From positions 24,563 through 88,562 of the forward strand of contig CAKSZJ010000014.1 in NCBI GenBank assembly GCA_934525595.1: a DNA stretch of 64,000 nucleotides, given 5' to 3'. Source of the stretch: an uncultured Chiayiivirga sp. Its GTDB lineage: Bacteria > Pseudomonadota > Gammaproteobacteria > Xanthomonadales > Xanthomonadaceae. Positions 1-9,404 of the stretch are shown here, one piece after another (the first letter of the stretch is position 1; the number at the start of each line of letters is the position of its first letter). Under the pieces are notes generated by a model that did no database searches, was not told the DNA's origin, and was given only the letters and a program-made list of their open reading frames with translations. Both the position numbers and the translations under genes were made by a program.

Positions 1-1
1 T

Positions 2-706
2 CACCAGCTCTGCCTGCCCGCCGGCATCGATCATGACGACCTGGAGCGGCTCGACGCCATCGTACGCAAGCGCCGGCCGCTGGCGCGCAGCGAACGGCTT
101 TATCGCATCGGCGACCCGATGGATGCGCTGTACGTGGCGCGCGAAGGCAGCTTCAAGACGGTGGCCATCAACAGCGACGGTGAAGAGCAGATCATCGGCT
201 TCCACCTGCCCGGCGAGCTCATGGGGCTCGACGCACTGGGCACCGGCCGGCACCGCTGCGAAGCCGAGGCGCTCGGCCCGACCCTGGTCTGCGAAGTCCC
301 GATCGAGGCGCTGGAAGACGTCATCCACGCCATTCCGGGCCTGAGCACGCAGATGCTGCGGGTGATCGGGCGCAGCGTCGCGCGCGATCAGGACCACCTG
401 GAGATGCTGGGACGGCGCCAGGCCCAGGAGCGCATCGCCATGTTCCTCCACGGGCTCTCGGAACGGCTCCGCTTGCTCGGGCACTCGGCCACCGAATTCA
501 GCCTGCCGATGAGTCGCGAGGACATCGCGCGCTACCTCGGCCTGGTCATCGAGACGGTCAGCCGCGGCTTCACCCGGCTGCAGGACGAGGGCGTGATCAA
601 GGTGCGCGGGCGGCAGCTGCACATCCTCGATCCGCAGCAGCTCGAAACCCTGGCACTGGGCGCGCAGGAAACACTGCGCGCCCACACCTGCACACGCAGC
701 GCCTGA
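2..706 (+). CDS. fnr: FNR-type oxygen-responsive transcription factor (5' end outside the window)
   Basis: Crp/Fnr family activator, 5' truncated by the window edge; the reading frame is open from base 2. The first visible residues HQLCLPAGI match the segment around the last of the N-terminal cluster cysteines of E. coli FNR, and a further Cys lies in the sensory core (LVCEVP), so the [4Fe-4S]-binding set is plausible although the first cysteines cannot be seen. A cyclic-nucleotide-like barrel is followed by the dimer helix and a C-terminal HTH. The recognition helix carries VETVSR, keeping the Glu, Ser and Arg that read the FNR box TTGAT. It would control anaerobic and microaerobic genes. 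pldA follows 12 bases after the stop. Confidence 0.88.
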   Translation, partial: HQLCLPAGIDHDDLERLDAIVRKRRPLARSERLYRIGDPMDALYVAREGSFKTVAINSDGEEQIIGFHLPGELMGLDALGTGRHRCEAEALGPTLVCEVPIEALEDVIHAIPGLSTQMLRVIGRSVARDQDHLEMLGRRQAQERIAMFLHGLSERLRLLGHSATEFSLPMSREDIARYLGLVIETVSRGFTRLQDEGVIKVRGRQLHILDPQQLETLALGAQETLRAHTCTRSA

Positions 707-718
707 GCGCGCCCCACC

Positions 719-1906
719 ATGCGCACGCCCGCCTGCCTGCTTCTGACGCTGCTCCTCCTCGCAGCCCTGCCGGCCCGCGCCCAGCCGAGCGATGCGGCGC
801 AGAACTGCGCCACGATCTCGCAGGACATCGAGCGCCTGGCCTGCTACGACGCCTTCTATCGCCTGCGCCCCGAAGACACCCGTGCCGCCGACGAAGCGGC
901 ACGCGCGGCCGCGCTCGCACTGGCTGCGCGGCAGGCCGCCGAGGCCGCAGCCGAAGCGGCACGCGCCCCGGAGGAGCACAGCGGCACCCTGCAGCGCCGC
1001 ATCCGCCGATGGTTTGCGCCCGGCGAGCCCTCGGACAGCAGCGAACTGGTCCCGCTCGACGACCCCGCCGCGACCCTCGCCAACGCCGGGCGCGGCTCGC
1101 TGCTGGACAGCCGCTGGGAACTGGCCCGCGATTCCAAGTTCGGCGTGTTCAACCTGCGCGTCTACAAGCCCATCTACGCGCTGCCGCTGTTCTGGGCCTC
1201 GCGCCCCAACCCGCTGCCGCACTCGTCCAATCCCAACAACAGCGTCACCGAAGCGGCCCACACCCAGCCGATCGAAGGCAAGTTCCAGCTGAGCTTCAAG
1301 ACCAAGATCGTCGAAAACATTTTTGGCGACAACGGCGACCTCTGGGGCGCCTACACCCAGACGTCGCGCTGGCAGATGTTCAACAGCATCGAATCGCGCC
1401 CGTTCCGCGAAACCAACTACGAGCCCGAGCTGATGCTGATGTTCCGCAACCGCTACCACCTCGGCGGCTGGAACGGCCGCATGGCGGGCATCGGCATCAA
1501 CCACCAGTCCAACGGCCAGGGCGATCCGCATTCGCGAAGCTGGAACCGCATCGTCGGCACCATCGGTCTGGACCGCGACCGCTGGGCGCTCGTCGTGCGC
1601 CCGTGGTGGCGCATTCCCGAAGGCTCGCGCGAGGACAACAACCCCGACATCGAGGACTACATCGGGCGCGGCGACGCCATGCTGGTGTACCACTACGGCC
1701 ACCACGAGCTGGCCGCCATCGCCCGCCACTCGCTGCGCGGCGGCGAGCGCTCGCACGGCTCCTTGAGACTGGACTGGGGCTTCCCGCTCGACGGCCCGCT
1801 GCGCGGCCACGTGCAGCTGTTCAGCGGCTACGGCGAAAGCCTGATCGACTACAACCACCGGTCCACCTACGTGGGCCTGGGGATTTCGCTGACCGAGTGG
1901 TTTTGA
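719..1906 (+). CDS. pldA: Outer membrane phospholipase A1 (OMPLA)
   Basis: Calcium-dependent outer-membrane phospholipase that removes phospholipid from the outer leaflet of the outer membrane. The N-terminal signal peptide ends near LPARAQ. An Ala-rich extension follows, then the 12-strand barrel from about residue 120. The active-site segment reads GINHQSNG, giving His262 and Ser264, with Asn276 exactly 14 residues after the His as in E. coli OMPLA (His142, Ser144, Asn156). The 395 aa length exceeds the E. coli protein (about 290 aa) because of the Ala/Glu-rich N-terminal insert. The protein ends in Phe, as expected for an outer-membrane barrel. It starts 12 bases after fnr. Confidence 0.93.
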   Translation: MRTPACLLLTLLLLAALPARAQPSDAAQNCATISQDIERLACYDAFYRLRPEDTRAADEAARAAALALAARQAAEAAAEAARAPEEHSGTLQRRIRRWFAPGEPSDSSELVPLDDPAATLANAGRGSLLDSRWELARDSKFGVFNLRVYKPIYALPLFWASRPNPLPHSSNPNNSVTEAAHTQPIEGKFQLSFKTKIVENIFGDNGDLWGAYTQTSRWQMFNSIESRPFRETNYEPELMLMFRNRYHLGGWNGRMAGIGINHQSNGQGDPHSRSWNRIVGTIGLDRDRWALVVRPWWRIPEGSREDNNPDIEDYIGRGDAMLVYHYGHHELAAIARHSLRGGERSHGSLRLDWGFPLDGPLRGHVQLFSGYGESLIDYNHRSTYVGLGISLTEWF

Positions 1907-1962
1907 GGCAGCGGCGTCAGGCCGAAAGCCGGCAGCGCGGCGTCTTCCCCTACACTCGGGGC

Positions 1963-4692
1963 ATGCACACGCCGCACGAAACCCTCGCCGCGCCGCTGCG
2001 CGAAGTCTCCTTTGCGCCGGTGGACCAGCCACTGAGCGACGACGTCAACAGGCTCGGTGCGCTGGTCGGGGAAATGCTGGCCGAACAGCGCGGCGACGAC
2101 TTCCTGGCGCTGGTCGAATCGATCCGTACGGCGGCCATCCTGCGCCGCGAGCGCGGTGAGGCGGAGGTCGTCCTCCAACAGCATCTGGACACCATGGCAC
2201 CGGGCACGGCCGAAGCGGTGGTGCGCGCATTTGCCACCTACTTCAACGCGGTGAATCTGGCCGAACGGGTGCATCGCATCCGCCGCCGGCGCGACTACCA
2301 GCGCGCCGGCAGCGCGCCCCAGCCCGGCAGCCTGCACGCCGTGCTCGACGCGCTGGCTGCCGACGGCGTGGATCTCGACACCCTGGCGCGCTGGCTGCCG
2401 CAGCTCCAGCTCGACCTGGTATTCACCGCGCACCCGACCGAAGCCATGCGCCGCGCGCTGCTGGAAAAGGAACAGGACGTGGTGCGCGCCCTGATCGCCG
2501 GAATGGATCCGAGCCTTACCCCGCAGGAGCGGCGCGCCGAACGCGAGCGCATCCGCACCGCCATCACCGCCGCCTGGCAGACCACCGAAAGCCCGCCCTC
2601 GCTCCCGACCGTCGCCGACGAACTGGAGCACGTCGGGTTCTACCTGTCCGAAGTGATCTACCGGGTGCTGCCGTCCTTCCACGAAGCCCTGGACGAGGCC
2701 ATCCAGTCCGTCTACGGCACCCGCCTGCCGCTGCCGCGCGCCCTCGCCTTCGGTTCCTGGGTGGGCGGCGACATGGACGGCAATCCGAACGTCGGCGCCG
2801 CCACCATCCAGGCCACGCTGGCGCGCCAGCGCGAGATGGTGATCGGCGCCTACCGCCGCGACCTGGCGCGTCTGGCGGGCCTGCTGAGCCAGTCGTCCGA
2901 ACGGGTCGGGATCGATCCGGCGATCGACGCGCGCATCGCGCACTACCGCGCGTGCTTCCCCGACGCGGCGGCGAACGAGCGGGCGCGCCACGCCGACATG
3001 CCCTACCGCACGCTGCTGGGGCTGCTCGACGCCCGTCTTGCGGCAACCGCGGCCGACGAGGCAACCGGCTATGCCGGTCCGGAAGATTTCGAGGCCGACC
3101 TGACGCTGATCCGTGCCAGTCTCGCCGCCCATCGCGGCGATCACGCCGGCGGACTCAACCTGCAGCGGGTGCTGCGCCGCGTGCGCGCGTTCGGCTTTCA
3201 TCTCGCCACGCTCGACGTGCGGCAGGACGCCGCGGTACACGCGCAGGCGCTGGCGCTCTGTCTGGACGACGACGCATTCCCCTCGCGCGACCCGGAAGTG
3301 CGTGCCGCGCGCCTCACCGCCGTCCTCGCCGAGCCCGCGCTCGCGCGCGACGTCGACGCGCTGCCCGAGCCGGCGCGCGGCACGCTGGCGGTGTTCCGCA
3401 CCCTGGCGCAGGCGCGCCGCAGCTTCGGAGCGAATGCGCTCGGACCCTACATCGTGAGCATGAGCCGGTGCGCCGCCGACGCGCTGGCGGTGCTGGCGCT
3501 GGCGCATCTGGCCGGCGACGACAACGCGGCGGCAGCCCTGGACGTGGCGCCGCTGTTCGAAACCGTGGCCGATCTGGAGGCTGCGCCAGACACCCTGCGC
3601 GCGCTGCTGTCCGAGCCGCGCTACCGCGCCCACGTCGCGGCGCGCGGGGACCGTCAGATCGTGATGCTGGGCTATTCGGACAGCGCCAAGGACGCCGGCA
3701 TGCTGGCATCGCGCTTCGCGCTGCAGCAGGCGCAGGTCGCCCTGCTCGCAGTCGCCCGCGCATCCGGCGTGCGGATCGTGTTCTTCCACGGCCGCGGCGG
3801 ATCGATCAGCCGAGGCGGCGGGAAAACCGAGCACGCGGTGATCGCCGCACCGCGCGGCAGCGTCGACGGCCACCTGCGGGTGACCGAGCAGGGCGAGGTG
3901 ATCCATCGCCGCTACGGCATTCGCGCGCTGGCGTTGCGCAACTTCGAACAGGTCGCCGGCGCGGTGCTGCGCACCGGGCTGCGTCCGCGCCACGCGGAAC
4001 CGCGCGAGGCGGTCTGGCGCGAGCGGACACGGGCAATGGCCGCCGCCTCGCGCGAGGCCTACCGCGCGCTGGTGCACGAGAACGCCGACTTCCCCGCCTA
4101 CTTCCGCGAAGCCACGCCCATCGACCTGATCGAGCGCCTGCGCCTGGGCTCGCGTCCGCCCAAACGCGCAGGTGCGGGCGACATCGGCGCGCTGCGCGCC
4201 ATCCCCTGGGTGTTCGCCTGGTCTCAGACACGCGCCAACCTCACCGCCTGGTACGGCGTAGGCAGCGGGCTGGAGCACGGTCTGGCCACCTGGGGCCGCG
4301 AGGCGATGGCTGAAATGACCGCGGACTGGCCCTTCTTCGCCACCTTGGTGGACGACGTGGAAATGGCCCTGGCCAAGGCGGATCTGGGAATCTTCGAAGG
4401 CTATTCGCGCCAGTCCACGCTGCACGGACGGATGTTCCCGCGCATCCGCGAGGCGTTCGAGCGCACCTGCGCCGCCATCCTCGCGCTGCGCGACGCCGAC
4501 GAGCTGCTGTCGCTGGATCCGCGCCTGCGCCGCTCGATCCGCCTGCGCAATCCCTACGTCGACCCGATCAACCTGCTGCAGCAGGGCCTGCTGCGCCGCT
4601 GGCGCGCGGACGGGCGCCCCGACGATGCCACCTACCGCGCCCTGGTCGCCACGGTGAACGGCATCAGCGCCGGCATCCAGAACACCGGCTAG
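1963..4692 (+). CDS. ppc: Phosphoenolpyruvate carboxylase
   Basis: Carboxylates PEP to oxaloacetate to refill the TCA cycle. The ATG at 1963 is chosen (909 aa, normal for the family); the frame stays open upstream through pldA only because of high GC. Signatures in order: FTAHPTEA with the catalytic His, GSWVGGDMDGNPNV, GYSDSAKDAG, the glycine-rich loop FHGRGGSISRGGG, IPWVFAWSQTRANL, and the typical C-terminal QNTG. All key residues look intact. TACACT lies just before the start, so the promoter and 5' leader are unclear. It is transcribed in the same direction as pldA, 56 bases downstream of it. Confidence 0.97.
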   Translation: MHTPHETLAAPLREVSFAPVDQPLSDDVNRLGALVGEMLAEQRGDDFLALVESIRTAAILRRERGEAEVVLQQHLDTMAPGTAEAVVRAFATYFNAVNLAERVHRIRRRRDYQRAGSAPQPGSLHAVLDALAADGVDLDTLARWLPQLQLDLVFTAHPTEAMRRALLEKEQDVVRALIAGMDPSLTPQERRAERERIRTAITAAWQTTESPPSLPTVADELEHVGFYLSEVIYRVLPSFHEALDEAIQSVYGTRLPLPRALAFGSWVGGDMDGNPNVGAATIQATLARQREMVIGAYRRDLARLAGLLSQSSERVGIDPAIDARIAHYRACFPDAAANERARHADMPYRTLLGLLDARLAATAADEATGYAGPEDFEADLTLIRASLAAHRGDHAGGLNLQRVLRRVRAFGFHLATLDVRQDAAVHAQALALCLDDDAFPSRDPEVRAARLTAVLAEPALARDVDALPEPARGTLAVFRTLAQARRSFGANALGPYIVSMSRCAADALAVLALAHLAGDDNAAAALDVAPLFETVADLEAAPDTLRALLSEPRYRAHVAARGDRQIVMLGYSDSAKDAGMLASRFALQQAQVALLAVARASGVRIVFFHGRGGSISRGGGKTEHAVIAAPRGSVDGHLRVTEQGEVIHRRYGIRALALRNFEQVAGAVLRTGLRPRHAEPREAVWRERTRAMAAASREAYRALVHENADFPAYFREATPIDLIERLRLGSRPPKRAGAGDIGALRAIPWVFAWSQTRANLTAWYGVGSGLEHGLATWGREAMAEMTADWPFFATLVDDVEMALAKADLGIFEGYSRQSTLHGRMFPRIREAFERTCAAILALRDADELLSLDPRLRRSIRLRNPYVDPINLLQQGLLRRWRADGRPDDATYRALVATVNGISAGIQNTG

Positions 4693-4737
4693 ACGCCCGC
4701 ACGGCCCAAGACGCTCCGCGCCGCGCCCCGCGCAGGC

Positions 4738-5697
4738 TCAGCCCAGCGAAGCCAGCCACTCGTCGTCGGAGCCTTCGTTCACGCCTTCGAACAGCGCGGT
4801 GGAGAGATAGCGCTCGCCGGTATCGGGCAACACGGTCAGCACCACCGAGCCCTCCGGCGCGCGCTGCGCCACGCGCAGGGCGACGGCAGCGGTGGCGCCG
4901 GCGGAGATGCCGACGAAGAGGCCTTCCTCCGCCGCCAGCCTGCGGGACGTGGCGATGGCCTCCTCGTCGCCGACGGTGAGCACCTCGTCGTGCAGCGCGC
5001 GGTTGAGCACCGGCGGCAGGAAGTCCGGGGCCCAGCCCTGCACCGTGTGCGGCGTCCATCCGGCACCGCCCAGCAGCGCGGCGTTCGCCGGCTCGGCGGC
5101 GATGAGCTTCACCTCGGGTCGCGCGACGCGCAGCACCTCGCCCACGCCGGTGAAGGTGCCGCCGGTGCCCCAGCCCGAGACGAAATAGTCGAGCCTGCGC
5201 CCGGCGAAATCCTGGATCACCTCTGCGCCGGTGGTGCTGCGGTGGTAGGCGGGATTGGCCGGGTTGGCGAACTGGCTGGCAAGCAACCAGCCGTATCGCC
5301 CGGCCAGCTCGTTCGCCTTCGCCACCGCACCGCTGGTGCGCGCCGCGGCCGGAGTAAGAATCACCTTGGCGCCGTAGGCGCGCATCAGCTTGCGGCGCTC
5401 GACCGAAAAGGTCTCGGTCATCACCGCGACGAAGCGATAGCCGCGCGCCGCCGCCACCATCGCCAGGGCCACGCCGGTATTGCCCGAAGTGGCCTCGACG
5501 ATCGTTCCGCCGGGCTTGAGCACGCCGCGCTGCTCGGCGTCGAGCACGATCGCCAGGGCCAGGCGATCCTTCACCGAGCCGCCGGGGTTGAAGGATTCAA
5601 CCTTGGCGTAGACCGTGGCGTGCGCCGGCGCGACCCGGTTCAGGCGCACGACCGGAGTGCGGCCAATGGTCTCGACGATGGACTGATACAGGGCCAT
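4738..5697 (-). CDS. cysK: Cysteine synthase A (O-acetylserine sulfhydrylase)
   Basis: PLP enzyme of the fold-II family that makes cysteine from O-acetylserine and sulfide. Seen: NPGGSVKDR with the PLP lysine, the substrate loop EATSGNTG, the phosphate-binding GTGGTFTG, and LPDTGERYLST near the C-terminus. The segment HTVQGWAPDFLP fits CysK better than CysM. The start at 5697 (MALYQS) is preceded by AAGGAA at good spacing; an upstream in-frame Met at 5745 would add 16 residues unlike the family. 319 aa. It is divergent from cysB, which probably activates it in sulfur limitation. Confidence 0.93.
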   Translation of the reverse strand: MALYQSIVETIGRTPVVRLNRVAPAHATVYAKVESFNPGGSVKDRLALAIVLDAEQRGVLKPGGTIVEATSGNTGVALAMVAAARGYRFVAVMTETFSVERRKLMRAYGAKVILTPAAARTSGAVAKANELAGRYGWLLASQFANPANPAYHRSTTGAEVIQDFAGRRLDYFVSGWGTGGTFTGVGEVLRVARPEVKLIAAEPANAALLGGAGWTPHTVQGWAPDFLPPVLNRALHDEVLTVGDEEAIATSRRLAAEEGLFVGISAGATAAVALRVAQRAPEGSVVLTVLPDTGERYLSTALFEGVNEGSDDEWLASLG

Positions 5698-5825
5698 GGG
5701 TGTTCCTTGAACGAAGCCGGGCGCCGCCCGGAATCGGCGCATCATGGGCGGCCGCGCGACGCGGGGAAAATAGCGGCGACGGCGTCTTTCATTCTTTTAG
5801 GTTATAAGTGCGCAGCGACACGTTC

Positions 5826-5854
5826 TTGGACGGGTGAATACCACGCCCTATAGC
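5826..5854 (+). promoter_or_regulatory. Putative sigma70 promoter of cysB in the cysK-cysB intergenic region
   Basis: TTGGAC at 5826-5831 and TATAGC at 5849-5854 are separated by exactly 17 bases, a good sigma70 match about 30 bases before the cysB start. The region between the divergent cysK and cysB starts (5698-5885) would also be expected to hold LysR-type operator sites, but I cannot define them confidently. Confidence 0.5.
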
Positions 5855-5885
5855 GTGCCGGACGCATCTCATATTCCATGCAGCC

Positions 5886-6851
5886 ATGACACTGACCCAG
5901 CTTCGTTATCTCGTCGCCATTGCCGACGCGGGCCTGAACATCACCCAGGCCGCCGAACGCGTGCATGCGACCCAGCCGGGCCTGTCCAAGCAGCTCAAGC
6001 AGCTGGAGGAGGAGCTGGGCTTCCAGCTCTTCCTGCGCCGCGGCCGCAGCCTGGATTCGATCACCGCCCCCGGCGTGGAAGTGATCGCGCGCGCGCGCAA
6101 GGTGTTGCTGGAAGCCGGCAACATCCGCGCCCTGGCGGCCAACCTGCGCGGCGAGATCCAGGGCGAGCTGGCGATCGGCACCACCCACACCCAGGCGCGC
6201 TACGTGCTGCCGCCGGCAATCGGTCCGCTGCGCGGGCACTTCCCGGAGGTGAGCATCCACATCGTCCCGACCGGCGAAGGCGAGGCGCTGGCGGAGCTGG
6301 GCCGTGGCGCCGACCTGGCCCTGGTCAGCAGCTCGGGCGTGCCGCCGGCCGGCGGCATCGCGGTGCCGCTGTATTCCTGGCGGCGCGTGGTGATGGTGCC
6401 GCGCGGCCACGCGCTGGCGAACCTCGGCCGTGCGCCCACGCTGGAGGCGCTGGCGCGCGAACCGATCGTCAGCTACGAGTCCTCGCTCAAGCCCGAGTCC
6501 TCGCTGCGCGTGGCCTTCGCCCGCGCCGGGCTGGAGCCGCGCATCGCCTTCACCGCGCGCGACGCCGACCTGATCAAGACCTACGTGCGCGCCGGCCTTG
6601 GCATCGGCGTGCTGGCGGAAATGGCGGTCTCGCCCCGCGACGATCCGGACCTGGTGACGCTCCCGGCCAACGACCCTTTCTCCGAGTGCATGGCCTGGGG
6701 CGTGCTGCCGCGCGAGCGGGTTCCGCGCAACTACACGCTCAAGCTGCTCACCCTGCTCGCACCGCAACTGGACGAGCGCGACCTGCGGCGCGCGCTGCAG
6801 GGCACCTTCGACGGCCAGTGGCCGACGCCACCGGCGTGGTCGAAGCGCTGA
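5886..6851 (+). CDS. cysB: CysB-type LysR transcriptional regulator of sulfur assimilation
   Basis: LysR family, 321 aa. The N-terminal winged HTH (about residues 1-60) contains MTLTQLRYLVAIADAGLNIT, and the helix AERVHATQPGLSKQLK is characteristic of CysB/Cbl. The effector domain has GTTHTQARYVLPPAI, where the conserved Thr residues bind sulfate or the inducer O-/N-acetylserine, and the C-terminal domain is intact. CysB activates sulfate uptake and cysteine biosynthesis genes. It is divergent from cysK, a logical target, with 188 bases between the two starts. CysB rather than Cbl is inferred from motif quality and the cysK neighbour. Confidence 0.93.
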   Translation: MTLTQLRYLVAIADAGLNITQAAERVHATQPGLSKQLKQLEEELGFQLFLRRGRSLDSITAPGVEVIARARKVLLEAGNIRALAANLRGEIQGELAIGTTHTQARYVLPPAIGPLRGHFPEVSIHIVPTGEGEALAELGRGADLALVSSSGVPPAGGIAVPLYSWRRVVMVPRGHALANLGRAPTLEALAREPIVSYESSLKPESSLRVAFARAGLEPRIAFTARDADLIKTYVRAGLGIGVLAEMAVSPRDDPDLVTLPANDPFSECMAWGVLPRERVPRNYTLKLLTLLAPQLDERDLRRALQGTFDGQWPTPPAWSKR

Positions 6852-6875
6852 GCCACACGGCAGGCGCTGCGGCGT

Positions 6876-9404
6876 TCAGGCAATCTGCGCGCGCAGCACC
6901 GCCGCCGCGCGCTCGAACTCGACCGCCATCGCATCGGCGCGGCGCATGCCGTCCGCGACCATGCCCTGACGCGCGTCCTGCTCCATGCTGCGGGCGAGGC
7001 CGGACAGGACGCGCGCACCGAGGTTGGCGCTGGTCGACTTGAGGGTGTGCGCAAGGCCCGCGAGCGCCGCGCTGTTGCCCGTGGCCGCGTGCATCTGGAT
7101 GCGCTGGATCACGTCGGGCGCATCGTCGAGAAAGACTCGCACCAGCGAAGCGAACTCCGCGCCCATGATGTCACGCAGCTCGCCGAGCACTTCCGTGTCG
7201 ATCGGGGGTTCGGCTGACACCGGCGATGCCACGGCGGCCCGCGACCTGACGGCCGCGGGCGGCAGCGATCGCACAGTGGGCGATGGTCGCGCCTGCGCCT
7301 CGGTGGCCGCCTGCGGCGCGGCGGGCGTGGCCTCCATGACCGCGGACTGCTTCGCCATCCAGCCGCGCAGCGTGCTCTCCAGCAGCGCGCGGTTGAGCGG
7401 TTTGGAGAGGTAGTCGTCCATGCCCGACTCCAGGCACTTCTCGCGATCGCCGAGCATCGCGTTGGCGGTCATCGCGATGATCGGCAGGCGCGCAAGCCGG
7501 TGCGCCTTCTCGTGCTGGCGGCGCTGGCGGGTGGCGGTGTAGCCGTCCATGACCGGCATCTGGCAGTCCATCAGGACCGACACGTAGCTGCCCGCGTTCA
7601 TCTTGTCGAGCGCCTCCTTGCCGTTTTCGGCGCTGTCGAAGGCGATGCCGGCCAGGCTCAGGAGGCGCTGAGCGACCTGTCGATTGACCGGATTGTCCTC
7701 CACCAGCAACACGCGACCTCCGGGCATCGTCGCGCCCGTCCGCGCCGGCGCGGAGAGCGCGGCACGCGCCGGGGCACTGCCGCTTGCGGGAGCGGGCGGC
7801 GCGGGCGCCGCCGCGGCAAGAGGTGGCGGAGGCGGCGGAACGGGCATCACCACCCGCCCGGACATCGCGACGCCTACGGGCTCTTCATGGCCGCCCATCG
7901 CCGGCGCGTCCGGCACAGCGGACACCTGCGCGTCAACGGCTTCAACGGCGTCTTCGGCGACCTCTTCGGCGCAGGCATCCAGCAAGGCGACCAGACGCAG
8001 ATGCAGATCCCGATCGTCACCGTCACGCATCAGCACGTGGAAGCCCGGGGTCGAGCCCAGCTCCTCCGGCAGCGCCTCTTCGCCCCTCAGGTAGACGCGC
8101 ACGGTCCGATCGGGGCGCGTCTCGCGCGCCAGGGTGCGATGCAGGGCGCGGACGGTATTGGGAATGGAGGACGCGTCGACGAGGACGAGGCTGAAGGCGC
8201 GCTGCCCCGGCGCCTGCGCGGCGCGCAGCCGGGTCAGCGCGTCATGGGTGTTGCCGGCGTGCACGAAGCTCACGCCCCACTGCTGCATCAGCGCGCCAAG
8301 CCGACGCTGCTGGCCGGCGTTGGCGGTCACCACGAGCACCCGGGTACTGGCCACATCGCTCGCCGCGCCACCCTCGATGTCGCCGGGGGCCTTGTCCAGC
8401 GACACCTCGAACCAGAAGGTCGCGCCTTTGCCGGGGGCGGAGTCCACCCCGATGCCGCCGCCCATCAGGGTGACGATGCGCTTGCAGATGGCCAGACCCA
8501 GGCCAGTACCGCCGAAGGTTCGGGTGGTGGAGGCGTCGGCCTGGGAAAAAGGCTGGAACAGGTGCGTCGCCGCTTCGCGCGAGATGCCGATGCCTGTGTC
8601 GCGAACCTCGAAGCGGAGCTTGTTGCGGGTCCGGGTGGAACCCGGCTGGGTGATGTGCACGCTGACGCTGCCGCGCTCGGTGAACTTGATCGCATTGCTG
8701 ACCAGGTTGGTGAGCACCTGGCGCAGCCGCACCGGGTCGCCGCGCACCGCCAGGCGCACCTTCGGATCGATCGAGAGCCCCAGACGAAGCCCCTTGGCCT
8801 CGGCGCTTTTTTCCAGCAGCCGCAGGACGCTGATGGCCAGCTCCTTGAGGTTGATCCCGACGTTCTCCAGCTCCAGCTTCTGGGCGTCCAGCTTGGAGTA
8901 GTCGAGGATGTCGTCGACGATGCGCAGCAGCTCGCGCGAGGAGCCGTAGGCCGTGGTGAGGTAGTCGCGCTGGTCGGGTGACAAATCAGTCGAGAGCATC
9001 AGGTCCAGCAGCGGAATGACGCCGTTGAGCGGAGTGCGGATCTCGTGACTCATCGTGGCAAGGAACTCGCTCTTGGCCATGGTGGCCGCTTCGGCTTCCT
9101 GCTTGGCGCGGATGAGCTCGTGTTCCAGCGCGCGATGACGCTCCAGCTCGGCGCGCAAGTCGCCTTCTTCATTGGCTGGCTCCACCGGCCCCAGGATCGG
9201 CCGATGCGCGGTTGCCGCATCCATCGCCACCTCTCCGCTGCCCGCCTCGCGCGGCGACAGCAGGACGCCCGCAAACCCCGCGCCTGCCCCGATCGCCGCC
9301 GCCAGTGCCAGGGCCATGGCATGCGCCGGAAGCGCCAGTGCAGCCAGCCCGGCCGTCAGGCCGACGCCGCACCCCAGAAGCGCCACCCACCGTGCCGCCC
9401 GCAT
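6876..9404 (-). CDS. Hybrid sensor histidine kinase with pseudo-receiver, receiver and Hpt domain
   Basis: 842 aa inner-membrane phosphorelay kinase. Order: two short hydrophobic helices with almost no periplasmic loop (residues 5-50), a coiled coil (80-115), HisKA with SHEIRTPLNG (His120), HATPase_c with RDTGIGIS and GGTGLGL (220-340), a degenerate receiver (355-475) that lacks the paired acidic residues and the Lys, a Pro/Ala linker (495-560), a true receiver (564-682, Asp613 in LMDCQMPVMDG), and a C-terminal Hpt (738-840, His786 in LAHTLKS). With no obvious sensor domain, the input is probably another protein. The start overlaps the stop of the upstream EAL gene (TGATG), implying translational coupling. 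It resembles RpfC/BarA-type kinases, but no ortholog is assigned. Confidence 0.9.
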   Translation of the reverse strand: MRAARWVALLGCGVGLTAGLAALALPAHAMALALAAAIGAGAGFAGVLLSPREAGSGEVAMDAATAHRPILGPVEPANEEGDLRAELERHRALEHELIRAKQEAEAATMAKSEFLATMSHEIRTPLNGVIPLLDLMLSTDLSPDQRDYLTTAYGSSRELLRIVDDILDYSKLDAQKLELENVGINLKELAISVLRLLEKSAEAKGLRLGLSIDPKVRLAVRGDPVRLRQVLTNLVSNAIKFTERGSVSVHITQPGSTRTRNKLRFEVRDTGIGISREAATHLFQPFSQADASTTRTFGGTGLGLAICKRIVTLMGGGIGVDSAPGKGATFWFEVSLDKAPGDIEGGAASDVASTRVLVVTANAGQQRRLGALMQQWGVSFVHAGNTHDALTRLRAAQAPGQRAFSLVLVDASSIPNTVRALHRTLARETRPDRTVRVYLRGEEALPEELGSTPGFHVLMRDGDDRDLHLRLVALLDACAEEVAEDAVEAVDAQVSAVPDAPAMGGHEEPVGVAMSGRVVMPVPPPPPPLAAAAPAPPAPASGSAPARAALSAPARTGATMPGGRVLLVEDNPVNRQVAQRLLSLAGIAFDSAENGKEALDKMNAGSYVSVLMDCQMPVMDGYTATRQRRQHEKAHRLARLPIIAMTANAMLGDREKCLESGMDDYLSKPLNRALLESTLRGWMAKQSAVMEATPAAPQAATEAQARPSPTVRSLPPAAVRSRAAVASPVSAEPPIDTEVLGELRDIMGAEFASLVRVFLDDAPDVIQRIQMHAATGNSAALAGLAHTLKSTSANLGARVLSGLARSMEQDARQGMVADGMRRADAMAVEFERAAAVLRAQIA

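Noticed and set aside
1009..1962. Upstream in-frame extension of ppc
   Set aside because: It reads through pldA in the wrong frame; the family-length start is ATG 1963.
1867..4425. Long open frame on the minus strand opposite ppc
   Set aside because: ppc is complete and conserved on the plus strand; high GC produces long antisense frames without domain likeness.
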